39,075 nt of DNA from an uncultured Oscillospiraceae bacterium. Lineage in GTDB: Bacteria; Bacillota; Clostridia; Oscillospirales; Oscillospiraceae. The notes under the pieces were generated by a model. The model had not been told where the DNA came from. It saw only the letters and a list, made by a program, of their open reading frames with translations, and did no database searches. The stretch lies in NCBI GenBank assembly GCA_900754965.1, contig CAAEEO010000059.1, positions 1 to 39,075 on the forward strand, in the 5' to 3' direction. Made by a program: the position numbers and the translations under genes. This document shows positions 16,470 through 23,918 of the stretch, piece by piece (the stretch's first letter is position 1; each line of letters begins with the position of its first letter).

Positions 16470-17857
16470 AAGAGAAAAAGCGTTGTTTTGAAAGATTTTC
16501 GTTTTATGATCGGGACGGCATCACTGCCCGTCTGGAAAAGATGGCAGAAAATGGGTGGATGATCGTGGAGATCGGCAATCTTGGTTGGGTCTACCGGGCG
16601 ATTCCGCCTCAGCAGCTGCACTTTGCGGTGACTTATTTCCCAAAGGCCTCGGAGTTTGACCCGGAACCCACGGAAGAGCAGCGGACCTTTCAGGAGTTCT
16701 GCGAATATACGGGGTGGAAACTGGCCTGTGTTTCCGGGAAACTGCAGATTTATTACAACGAACAGTCCTGTCCCACGCCCATCGAAACGGAGCCTACTCT
16801 GGAAGTGCAGGCCATCCACCGGTCGGCAAAAGGGAGTTTCCTCATCAGTTACGGGTTGCTGCTGTTGGTGGCAATCATGAATTTGGGGCTGTGGTGCTGG
16901 AATTTTTGGGAAAACGCCATCGGCACGCTGTCCAGTCCGTCGAGCCTTCTGATTGTCTTTGCCAACCTTATTCTGCTGACGGTCTGCGCCGTGGAGCTGA
17001 TCTGCTATTTCTACTGGTATGCCAAAGCGAAAAAGGCGGCGAAGCATAGGGAATTCACGAAACCCATCAGCACGGGGAAGGTCCAGAATGTTCTGCTGGC
17101 TCTGCTGCTGATTGGCAGTGCGTTGTGGTTTATCGACTATCGTTGGGGCGGAAGATTTGAGAGATGGATTCTGATCACAAGCGTTTTGAGCGTGTGGCTC
17201 CCGATTCTGGTCGTCCGTGAGGTACACAAGTTCCTGAAACGGTGCAAGGCCTCCAGAGGCGTCAACCGCACGGTGACAATCCTGGCCAGTTTCCTGGCGG
17301 TATTTGCATGCACGGGATTGTGCACCAGCGGAATCCTGTATGCCTCCCGTCACGGGGCTTTTGCCGAATCGGAGGAGGAGACCTATGAGTATCAGGGGAA
17401 TATCTTTGTGGCAGCGCAGGATGAAATTCCGCTGAAACTGGAGGATTTGACAGAAGTAGACCCTGCGCTGTACAGCACGATGCGCAACGGAGAGCGGACA
17501 TTCCTGTTGGGGGAGTACCACATGACACAGTGGCCCCGGTTTGATGCCGCGGACTATAGAGAATTGCCGCGGCTGGATTACGATGTGGTGGAGGTGCGGT
17601 TTGCGCCCCTGTATGCGCTGTGCATGAAACAGTTGCTGACGGAGAAAACCGAGAAACCCTGGAATGAGGGCCGGGAGTATCGCGCGGAACCGGCGCAGCC
17701 CTGGAACGCCGAAGAGGTCTACCGGCTGTATGACCCGGAATGGGAGGCATCCGAGCATTATCTGCTCTGTTATGCTGACCGGATTGTAGAAGTCACTTTC
17801 GAATGGGAATTGACCGAGGCGCAGAAAGCCGTTGTGGGCGAGAAATTCGGCGGATAA
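16466..17857 (+). CDS. DUF2812 membrane protein (PadR-linked)
   Basis: 463 residues. The N-terminal 120 residues match the DUF2812 pattern (FSFYDRDGITARLEKMAENGWMI, then a YFP segment and EFCEYTGW). About five hydrophobic segments follow between residues 130 and 300, then a soluble C-terminal region of about 150 residues (EVDPALYSTMRNGERTFLLGEY...) that I do not recognise. DUF2812 proteins are commonly encoded next to PadR regulators, and their biochemical role is not established. Translation is coupled to PadR by a 4-base overlap. No terminator with a clear T-run is seen right after it; panB begins 134 bases on with its own promoter. Confidence 0.85.
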   Translation: MKEKKRCFERFSFYDRDGITARLEKMAENGWMIVEIGNLGWVYRAIPPQQLHFAVTYFPKASEFDPEPTEEQRTFQEFCEYTGWKLACVSGKLQIYYNEQSCPTPIETEPTLEVQAIHRSAKGSFLISYGLLLLVAIMNLGLWCWNFWENAIGTLSSPSSLLIVFANLILLTVCAVELICYFYWYAKAKKAAKHREFTKPISTGKVQNVLLALLLIGSALWFIDYRWGGRFERWILITSVLSVWLPILVVREVHKFLKRCKASRGVNRTVTILASFLAVFACTGLCTSGILYASRHGAFAESEEETYEYQGNIFVAAQDEIPLKLEDLTEVDPALYSTMRNGERTFLLGEYHMTQWPRFDAADYRELPRLDYDVVEVRFAPLYALCMKQLLTEKTEKPWNEGREYRAEPAQPWNAEEVYRLYDPEWEASEHYLLCYADRIVEVTFEWELTEAQKAVVGEKFGG

Positions 17858-17886
17858 AAACAGACCAGGCATTTCTTCGTATCCGG

Positions 17887-17915
17887 TTGCGGTGAGCGCG
17901 CCGTGGGTGTATAAT
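17887..17915 (+). promoter_or_regulatory. Probable panB promoter
   Basis: TATAAT at 17910-17915 with TTGCGG (17887-17892) 17 bases upstream. It lies about 77 bases before the panB ATG and excludes the longer in-frame start at 17914. Confidence 0.6.
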
Positions 17916-17991
17916 GGCGACACAATCGCGTCCGACCGGAACGGGAACCGGCATCGGATGGCTGAAATCGGAAAATAAAGGAGCGAATATC

Positions 17992-18825
17992 ATGGAAAAG
18001 AAAAAAATGACCGTGCCGGATTTCCGGAAGTACAAGGAAGAGGGCCGGAAGTTTGCCTATGTCACAGCCTATGATTACACTACGGCCTCCATTGTCAACG
18101 ACAGTGATGTGGAAGTCATTCTGGTGGGAGATTCTCTGGGCATGGTCATGCTGGGGTATGACACCACCGTGGGCGTGACACTGGACGACATGGTTCATCA
18201 CATTCGCCCGGTGGTCAAGGGCGCTCCCAACACCTTTGTGGTGGGCGATATGCCCTTTGGCTCTTACCAGGAAAGTCCGGAACAGGCCATCCGCAGCGCC
18301 AGCCGCCTGCTGATGGAAACCCACTGCGACTGTGTGAAACTGGAGGGCGGCGCAGTCATGGCGCCCACTATCCGCCGAATGGTGGAGGTAGGCATCCCGG
18401 TGATGGGACATATCGGCCTGACCCCCCAGTCCGCCACTTCCGTGGGCGGTTTCAAGGTTCAGGGCGGCACCCCGGAGGGGGCGAAAAAAATCATTCAGGA
18501 CGCACTGGCACTGGAAGAGGCCGGCGTGTTCTCCATTGTGCTGGAATGTGTGCCGAGCTGCGTGGCTAAGGCGGTGACGGAGGCGGTCCATGTGCCCATT
18601 CTGGGCATCGGCGCCGGCCCGGATGTGGACTGCCAGGTGCTGCTGACACACGATCTTCTGGATATGTACGGGGATTTCAAACCCAAATTTGTCAAGCACT
18701 TTGCCCATATCCGTCAGGCTATGGTCGAGGGGCTGAATGCGTTCCACGCGGAGACCCTGGACGGTTCCTTCCCCACACCGGAATATTGCTACAATAAGCA
18801 GGTGGAGATTCCGCCTCTGGACTGA
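17992..18825 (+). CDS. panB: 3-methyl-2-oxobutanoate hydroxymethyltransferase
   Basis: PanB transfers a hydroxymethyl group from 5,10-methylenetetrahydrofolate to alpha-ketoisovalerate, giving ketopantoate, the first committed step of pantothenate synthesis. The 277-residue length and the (beta/alpha)8 motifs are typical: VTAYDYTTASI near the start, GDSLGMVMLGYDTT (Asp metal ligand), VGDMPFGSY, a KLEGG substrate lysine region, and GHIGLTPQS. Start ATG 17992 has AAAGGAG eight bases upstream. No panC, panD or panE lies in the window, so the rest of the pathway must be elsewhere or missing. Confidence 0.96.
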   Translation: MEKKKMTVPDFRKYKEEGRKFAYVTAYDYTTASIVNDSDVEVILVGDSLGMVMLGYDTTVGVTLDDMVHHIRPVVKGAPNTFVVGDMPFGSYQESPEQAIRSASRLLMETHCDCVKLEGGAVMAPTIRRMVEVGIPVMGHIGLTPQSATSVGGFKVQGGTPEGAKKIIQDALALEEAGVFSIVLECVPSCVAKAVTEAVHVPILGIGAGPDVDCQVLLTHDLLDMYGDFKPKFVKHFAHIRQAMVEGLNAFHAETLDGSFPTPEYCYNKQVEIPPLD

Positions 18826-18933
18826 TGGAACAGGAACTCCTGATGGATGGCGTGACAGAGGGAACTGCCATGACTGTCCAGCTACCTTGGCTGCGGCGCC
18901 TTTGGCAGGGATAAACAGAAAAACAGGAGAAAC

Positions 18934-18976
18934 AAGCCGCCCCCGGCTGCCAAACGGCAGACGGGGGCGGCTTATC
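18934..18976 (+). terminator. Terminator after panB
   Basis: AAGCCGCCCCC (18934-18944) pairs with GGGGGCGGCTT (18963-18973), with a further GCTGCC/GGCAG pairing at the top. The T-run is short (CTTATCTTG), so efficiency is less certain. Confidence 0.75.
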
Positions 18977-18985
18977 TTGTGTGCA

Positions 18986-18997
18986 GTTCTGCAGAAC
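18986..18997. repeat. 12-bp perfect palindrome in the panB-opu gap
   Basis: GTTCTGCAGAAC. It stands ten bases after the panB terminator in a non-coding stretch. It could be a regulator site or chance. Confidence 0.3.
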
Positions 18998-19112
18998 GAT
19001 TTCCATGGGGGCGATTTGGTAATCGGCGGAGGGATTCCTTTGTAAAAGTTATTTCAAAAGGGAACCGTTTTCCAGATCCGATTCTCGGCGTTTACATTTA
19101 CAATGCAGGACA

Positions 19113-19158
19113 ACAGACAGGGGCAGAATCGTTTCCGTTCTGCCTTTGTCTGTTTTTT
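19113..19158 (+). terminator. Strong terminator with no gene in front of it
   Basis: 16-bp continuous stem including two G-U pairs (19113-19128 with 19138-19153) followed by six T. No credible ORF lies between the panB terminator and this point. It may end read-through from panB, a small RNA, or act as a leader terminator of the opu operon 200 bases on. Confidence 0.85.
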
Positions 19159-19177
19159 CACCGTTTTTTCACTGCTA

Positions 19178-19276
19178 TTGACAGAAATTTTGGAAAGTTT
19201 TGCAATGAAATTTTAATAAAATTTCAATACTTAACGATTTATACATATTATGGGGGACGGAAAGTAGTATTATAAT
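19178..19276 (+). promoter_or_regulatory. Candidate promoters and AT-rich operator of the opu operon
   Basis: First candidate: TTGACA (19178-19183), 17-base spacer, TGCAAT (19201-19206). A 9-bp inverted repeat TGAAATTTT/AAAATTTCA (19206-19226) covers its start point, a typical repressor position. Second candidate: TATAAT at 19271-19276 with a weak TTATGG 17 bases upstream. Which is used cannot be decided from sequence. The remaining gap to 19363 holds only the leader and the ribosome site. Confidence 0.55.
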
Positions 19277-19363
19277 AGAATCTACTGCGTGTTACGATGC
19301 GTGCGCCTATATCTGGGGGGACAGGATTCTGTATTGCGGCGCACAAGGAAAAGGAGAGAGGAC

Positions 19364-20476
19364 ATGATCCAATTTGACCACGTTTCCAAGGCGTATAACG
19401 GGAAACAGATATTAAAGGATTTGAATTTCACGATCCCGGACGGAGTGTTTGTGGTGCTGATCGGGCCTTCCGGCTGCGGGAAAACGACAACGATGAAAAT
19501 GATCAACCGCCTGTTGGAGCCGGACACCGGCACGGTGTCCATCGACGGAAAAGATGTGCGGACTATCGAGAAAACGGATCTGCGCCGGCATATCGGCTAT
19601 GTGATCCAGCAGATCGGGTTGTTCCCCAATATGACCGTGGCGCAGAATATCACGGTGGTGCCGCGTTTGCTGAAGTATGACAAGGAAAAGTGCGCCAAAA
19701 TTGTGGACGATCTGCTGAAAATGGTGCACATGGAGGCCTTTGCCGACAGATATCCCTCAGAATTGTCCGGCGGACAGCAGCAGCGAATCGGTGTGCTGCG
19801 GGCGCTGGCAGCCTCTCCCCCGATTGTGCTGATGGACGAGCCGTTCAGCGCGCTGGACCCCATCACCCGTGTGGAGTTGCAGGATGAGGTGAAACGCATC
19901 CAGCAGAGTCTGGGAAAGACGATTGTATTTGTCAGCCATGACATGGATGAGGCGCTGAAACTGGCGGATATCATCATGTTCATGGAGGGCGGCGAAGTTG
20001 TGCAGATGGGCTCCCCGGAAGAACTGCTGGAACACCCGGCCAATGATATGGTGCGGGATTTCCTGGGCAAACACTCTCCGGAAAATCCGGCGCCCACCAG
20101 AGTGGAAAGCTTTATGCGTCCCACTGTTTTTACTGTGAACAAAAAACGGGGCGTACTGGAGTGTGCAGAAAAAATGGCCCGCAACAGTGTGGATACGCTG
20201 TTGGTGACCGATGAAAACAACCGCTATATGGGCATTGTCTCCCTGGGTGACATCCGGCACTGGGGCCGGGGCCTGAAGAGCATTGAACCGCTGATTCGTC
20301 CCACCGCACGCACCGTGCGGGTGGGGGATGAGGCCAAAGACTCCATCGACTATTTGCTGGACTCCAATGACGCCTATGTGGTGGTTCTGAACGAGGACGA
20401 CACGGTGGCCGGAATTGTGACCAAAACCAGTGTGGCCCGGGCCGTTGCCGAAAACCTGTGGGGGGACGGCAAATGA
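19364..20476 (+). CDS. opuCA: Quaternary-amine (betaine/carnitine/choline) ABC transporter ATPase with CBS domains
   Basis: ATP-binding subunit of an OpuC/ProV-type osmoprotectant importer, on the inner face of the membrane. Visible: Walker A GPSGCGKT (34-41), signature LSGGQQQR (134-141), Walker B ending Asp158-Glu159 (VLMDEP), H-loop His192 (VSHD), and two CBS domains from about residue 250 to the end, which in this family sense ionic strength or cyclic dinucleotides. Start ATG 19364 follows AAGGAGAGAGGAC; the frame upstream to 19289 lacks a ribosome site. It overlaps the next gene by four bases. The precise substrate is not decided by sequence. Confidence 0.95.
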   Translation: MIQFDHVSKAYNGKQILKDLNFTIPDGVFVVLIGPSGCGKTTTMKMINRLLEPDTGTVSIDGKDVRTIEKTDLRRHIGYVIQQIGLFPNMTVAQNITVVPRLLKYDKEKCAKIVDDLLKMVHMEAFADRYPSELSGGQQQRIGVLRALAASPPIVLMDEPFSALDPITRVELQDEVKRIQQSLGKTIVFVSHDMDEALKLADIIMFMEGGEVVQMGSPEELLEHPANDMVRDFLGKHSPENPAPTRVESFMRPTVFTVNKKRGVLECAEKMARNSVDTLLVTDENNRYMGIVSLGDIRHWGRGLKSIEPLIRPTARTVRVGDEAKDSIDYLLDSNDAYVVVLNEDDTVAGIVTKTSVARAVAENLWGDGK

Positions 20477-21114
20477 GAGAACTGATGGAAACTTACGGCG
20501 GGATGCTACTCCAGGCCATTGGACAGCACACGCTGTATGTGCTGATCTCTGTGACCATCGGGTTTGCATTGGGACTGCTTTTAGGAATCTTGCTGTCCCG
20601 GGTGCCGCAGTGGTCCGGTGTGATCCTGCCAGTGCTGTCCGTGTTCCAGACAATCCCCGGTCTGGTGTTTATCGGCGTGCTGTCGATTTTGTGGGGCATG
20701 AATTATGCCACAGTGATCGTAGCACTGAGCGTGTACGCCATGTTCCCGGTGCTGAAGAATACATATGTGGGGATTTTGTCTGTGGAAGAGAAGTACCGGA
20801 GTGCGGCAGAGGGCTGCGGAATGTCCCCCATTCAGACTTTGGTGCAGGTGGAACTGCCGCTGGCCATGCCGACCATCATCGCCGGACTGCGGATGGCGGC
20901 GATCTACACCGTCTCCTGGGCGGTGCTGGCAGCCATGATTGGTCTGGGCGGCCTGGGCAACTTTGTCTACCAGGGCGTGGAGTCCAATAACAACACGCTG
21001 ATTCTGCTGGGCGCTGTTCCGGCGGCTATCCTGGCAGTGGCCTTTGGCGGTGTGATCGATCTGCTGCAAAAGAAAGTGACGCCTCGCGGCATGGAAAAGG
21101 AGGCGGACAAATGA
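20473..21114 (+). CDS. opuCB: Quaternary-amine ABC transporter permease
   Basis: 213-residue inner-membrane permease of the OpuCB/ProW type: about five or six hydrophobic segments and the EAA loop (SAAEGCGMSPIQTLVQVELPLAMPTIIAGLR) that contacts the ATPase. Start ATG 20473 overlaps the ATPase stop as ATGA, with a purine-rich GGGGGA upstream. An earlier in-frame GTG (20458) is disfavoured. Second gene of three in the operon. Confidence 0.93.
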   Translation: MRELMETYGGMLLQAIGQHTLYVLISVTIGFALGLLLGILLSRVPQWSGVILPVLSVFQTIPGLVFIGVLSILWGMNYATVIVALSVYAMFPVLKNTYVGILSVEEKYRSAAEGCGMSPIQTLVQVELPLAMPTIIAGLRMAAIYTVSWAVLAAMIGLGGLGNFVYQGVESNNNTLILLGAVPAAILAVAFGGVIDLLQKKVTPRGMEKEADK

Positions 21115-22625
21115 CGGTATCTCTGGTTTTGGAGCACCTGTTTCTGGTGTTGGCCGCGGCGATCCTGTCCATTGCCATCGGCCTGCCGCTGGGCATTTTG
21201 GCCTATGTGTCCCCAAAATTGCGGGGCGTGATCCTGCGGGTGGTGGATCTGCTGCAGACCATCCCCTCTCTGGCGCTGTTGGGCGTCATTATGGTGGTGC
21301 TGGGGCCGGGCAAGGCAACGGTTGTCACGGGCATTACCCTGTACTCCCTGCTGCCTATCGTGCGGAATACCTGTCTGGGATTCCAGCAGGTGGACCCGGG
21401 CATCAAAGAGGCGGCCACAGGCATGGGCATGAGCGCCGCCTACCGGATTTTCCGGGTGGAATTGCCGCTGGCGTTCCCCACGGTGTTCACCGGTATCCGC
21501 ATTGCAGTCGTCAATGCCATTGGCACGGCGGTGTTTGCCGCTTTTGTGGGCGGCGGCGGTCTGGGCAGCGTGATCACGCAGGCCATTCGTGTGTCCGATA
21601 TGTCCATGCTGCTGAAAGCGACGGCAGCTTTGATGGTGATCGCTATGGCGCTGGATGTGATTATGGGCCGGTTTGAGAAAATGATGGAGCAGGAAAAAGG
21701 TGCCTCTCGGAAGATGCTGGTGCCTGTGGCGGCAATCCTGGCGGCATTTTTGGCACTGGTGCCCTTCAATATCCGCTCTGCCGAGGGCCTGATGCTCTAT
21801 GATGGGGACTATTCTGAGACGCAGCTGATGCACCACATGGTCAAATTCCTGGTGGAGGATCGGACGGAGGTGCCGGTGACTATCCAGGACCAGATGACCC
21901 AGGTGAACAACTTCAAGTCCCTCATCGGGGACGGGCACACCTGCGACTTGATGATTTCTTACGATGGCACCCTGCTGACCACCTTCCTGGGACAGGACCC
22001 TACGGATGTGCCGGAGGGAATGACACTGTACGACTATGTCAATCAGCAGGCGAAGGAACAGCATGACATCCGTCTGCTGGAAAAGCTGGGCTTTGACAAT
22101 ACCTATGCATTGGCAGTTTCCCAGGAACTGGCGGAGAAATACGGACTGGAAACCATCAGCGACCTGATCCCTCTGGCTCCGGAACTGACTTTCGGCGCCG
22201 AACAGGGATTCTTCACCCTGGAGGGCAGCATGAAGTATGAGCCGTTTGTGAAGTTCTACGGACTGCAGTTCAAGGATGCCATCCCGGTGGACCAGGGACT
22301 GAAATACTCGGCCATTGAAAACGGGCGCTTTGATGTGACCGTGGTGTATGCCACAGACGGTCTGAACCGGAAAGCCGGACTGAAGATCCTGGAGGACGAC
22401 CAGGGATTCTTCCCCGAGTACAACGGGGCGTTCCTGGTGCGTGAGGATACCTTCCAGCGCTTTGCAGAGCAGGCTCCGGAACTGGAGGAGATCCTGAATC
22501 TGCTGGCCGATCAGATTTCCACGGAAGAGATGGCGGAAATGACCTATCAAGTGGATGTGGTAGGCCGCACGGTGGACGAAGTGGCCAAAGAATTCCTGGT
22601 CAACAAGGGCCTGCTGGCCGATTGA
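21111..22625 (+). CDS. Permease fused to substrate-binding protein, OpuC-type
   Basis: 504 residues in two parts. Residues 1-200 are a second permease (five or six membrane spans, EAA loop EAATGMGMSAAYRIFRVELPLAFPTVFTGIRIA). After a further membrane helix (about 206-224, VPVAAILAAFLALVPF) comes an extracellular OpuAC-type binding domain (about 235-504) with family features YSETQLMHHMVKFLVE, MISYDGTLLTTF and TFGAEQGFF. Permease-binding-protein fusions of this kind are known in Bacillota betaine/choline and BilE-like transporters. The extra helix replaces a lipoprotein anchor, since no signal peptide is needed. Overlaps opuCB by four bases (ATGA). It completes a three-gene importer with two different permeases. 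Confidence 0.93.
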   Translation: MTVSLVLEHLFLVLAAAILSIAIGLPLGILAYVSPKLRGVILRVVDLLQTIPSLALLGVIMVVLGPGKATVVTGITLYSLLPIVRNTCLGFQQVDPGIKEAATGMGMSAAYRIFRVELPLAFPTVFTGIRIAVVNAIGTAVFAAFVGGGGLGSVITQAIRVSDMSMLLKATAALMVIAMALDVIMGRFEKMMEQEKGASRKMLVPVAAILAAFLALVPFNIRSAEGLMLYDGDYSETQLMHHMVKFLVEDRTEVPVTIQDQMTQVNNFKSLIGDGHTCDLMISYDGTLLTTFLGQDPTDVPEGMTLYDYVNQQAKEQHDIRLLEKLGFDNTYALAVSQELAEKYGLETISDLIPLAPELTFGAEQGFFTLEGSMKYEPFVKFYGLQFKDAIPVDQGLKYSAIENGRFDVTVVYATDGLNRKAGLKILEDDQGFFPEYNGAFLVREDTFQRFAEQAPELEEILNLLADQISTEEMAEMTYQVDVVGRTVDEVAKEFLVNKGLLAD

Positions 22626-22639
22626 CCCGGTAGAAAACA

Positions 22640-22673
22640 GAAAGCGCGACTGATCGTCAGCCGCGCTTTCTTT
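22640..22673. terminator. Shared terminator between convergent opu operon and XRE gene
   Basis: GAAAGCGCG (22640-22648) pairs with CGCGCTTTC (22662-22670) with an inner CTGA/TCAG pairing, then TTT. On the minus strand the left flank reads CTGTTTTCT, so it may work in both directions. Confidence 0.8.
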
Positions 22674-22681
22674 CCCCAAAT

Positions 22682-23749
22682 TTAAGGGGCTGTGGAGTTG
22701 GATGCAAATTCTTGCAGCAGTGACCGGAAGTCCGGGTCGTTCTGCAGATAGGCATAGGCCGGGTCCTGCTGCAATCCCTGGAGCAGGGGCTGGAGGAGCC
22801 GGGCCGCGGAAGTTTCGGCGCCGGTATGCTCCACTTTTTTGTACAGGGGAGAGGAACTGAAGTCCCATGTGCCGGACAGCGCCTCCAGCATGGTACGCAG
22901 CAGGGAAACGGTTTGAGCCGTGTCCTGCTGTGCCACGGCAATCTGGAACAGCGCCACGGCGGCGCTGTATCGGTTCAGATCAAACAGGTCTGCCAGTCCG
23001 GCAGTGCGCTGAGCCGTGTAGGCAGCGGCCTCGGCATCGCCCAGTTCCAGTTGGGCGTCGATGAGCTGATAGAGTACCATTTGCAGGTCCTGGAGCCCGG
23101 CAAGGAGGGTGCGTTCCAACAGTGCCACGGCCTGTCCGGTTTCGCCCTGCCGCCGGTAAAGGGAAGCCTGGAGCGGACGCTTGTCCGGGGTGTCGTTCCG
23201 ATTGGGCATCCGGTCCAGATACATTTGAGCGGCGTCCAGATCTCCGTCATTCAGCGCCCGGCTGGCCAGCATGAAGTGCACACCGTTGCGGATGGCCGGT
23301 TCTTCGCTGCCTGCCAGCCGCTGAGACCAGGCTGCGACGGTTCTGTCGTAGAGCTGATGTTCCTCCTCTCCCAGATCGGCTGTGGCCATCAGACTGGGGA
23401 GCAGGAGAATCAGATTGTATAGCAGGGTTTCACTGCCGGAAAATTCCCGGACCCGTTCCTGCGCCAGGGCAAATCCGGCGGCAAATCCCTGTGACAGGCA
23501 GGTCTCCTGGATCTGGCTGCAAAACAGACTGATCTCCTGAGGCGTCAGTTCTTTCTGAAAATCCAGAAGATCGTTCAGGTCGGTTTTCAGCAGCCGTGCC
23601 AAAGGCGCCAACAGGGAAATATCCGGGCAGGTAACGCCTCTTTCCCATTTGTTTACCGCCGGTGTGGTGACGCCCAGGTATGCGGCCACCTGTTCCTGGG
23701 TCAAGCCCAGTGCTTTGCGTCGGGTCTGGATCGTGGTATGGATCGGCAT
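22682..23749 (-). CDS. XRE-family regulator with TPR-like C-terminal region
   Basis: 355 residues. N-terminal XRE/Cro helix-turn-helix (residues 1-60: RRKALGLTQEQVAAYLGVTTPAVNKWERG...), followed by an alpha-helical region of about 290 residues with alternating Ala/Leu-rich helices (DGDLDAAQMYLDRM; QGETGQAVALLERTLLAG; ELGDAEAAAYTAQRTAGLADL) that resembles tetratricopeptide repeats, as in peptide- or stress-sensing XRE regulators. Start ATG 23749 has AAAGGAG eight bases upstream; the longer frame to 23941 crosses the promoter. It is divergent from the GT2-MarR gene, a possible target. The ligand is unknown. Confidence 0.9.
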   Translation of the reverse strand: MPIHTTIQTRRKALGLTQEQVAAYLGVTTPAVNKWERGVTCPDISLLAPLARLLKTDLNDLLDFQKELTPQEISLFCSQIQETCLSQGFAAGFALAQERVREFSGSETLLYNLILLLPSLMATADLGEEEHQLYDRTVAAWSQRLAGSEEPAIRNGVHFMLASRALNDGDLDAAQMYLDRMPNRNDTPDKRPLQASLYRRQGETGQAVALLERTLLAGLQDLQMVLYQLIDAQLELGDAEAAAYTAQRTAGLADLFDLNRYSAAVALFQIAVAQQDTAQTVSLLRTMLEALSGTWDFSSSPLYKKVEHTGAETSAARLLQPLLQGLQQDPAYAYLQNDPDFRSLLQEFASNSTAP

Positions 23750-23803
23750 AAGATCGTCTCCTTTGTTCGAAATCAAAATGAGCAAAGAATTCTTTGTGTC
23801 TTT

Positions 23804-23832
23804 AGTATACCAGTGCCGGGAATGTGGCGCAA
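23804..23832 (-). promoter_or_regulatory. Promoter of the XRE gene
   Basis: Minus strand: TTGCGC (23832-23827), 17-base spacer, TATACT (23809-23804) with TGG before it (extended -10). Confidence 0.7.
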
Positions 23833-23844
23833 TTGAACATCTTT

Positions 23845-23886
23845 TATAATAAACATCAAAAAAATTAACCGGCAGGAAACCTGCCG
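23845..23886 (+). promoter_or_regulatory. -10 box and leader hairpin before the GT2-MarR gene
   Basis: TATAAT at 23845-23850 without a good -35. A 7-bp hairpin CGGCAGG/CCTGCCG with an AAA loop (23870-23886) follows in the leader, before AAGGAGG. No T-run, so it is not a terminator. Confidence 0.5.
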
Positions 23887-23918
23887 CGGATCCTGTGAAA
23901 AAGCAAGGAGGAAACACT

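Noticed and set aside
18979..19275. 98-codon plus-strand ORF between panB and the opu operon
   Set aside because: It runs through a strong terminator and a promoter region, and has no ribosome site or family resemblance.
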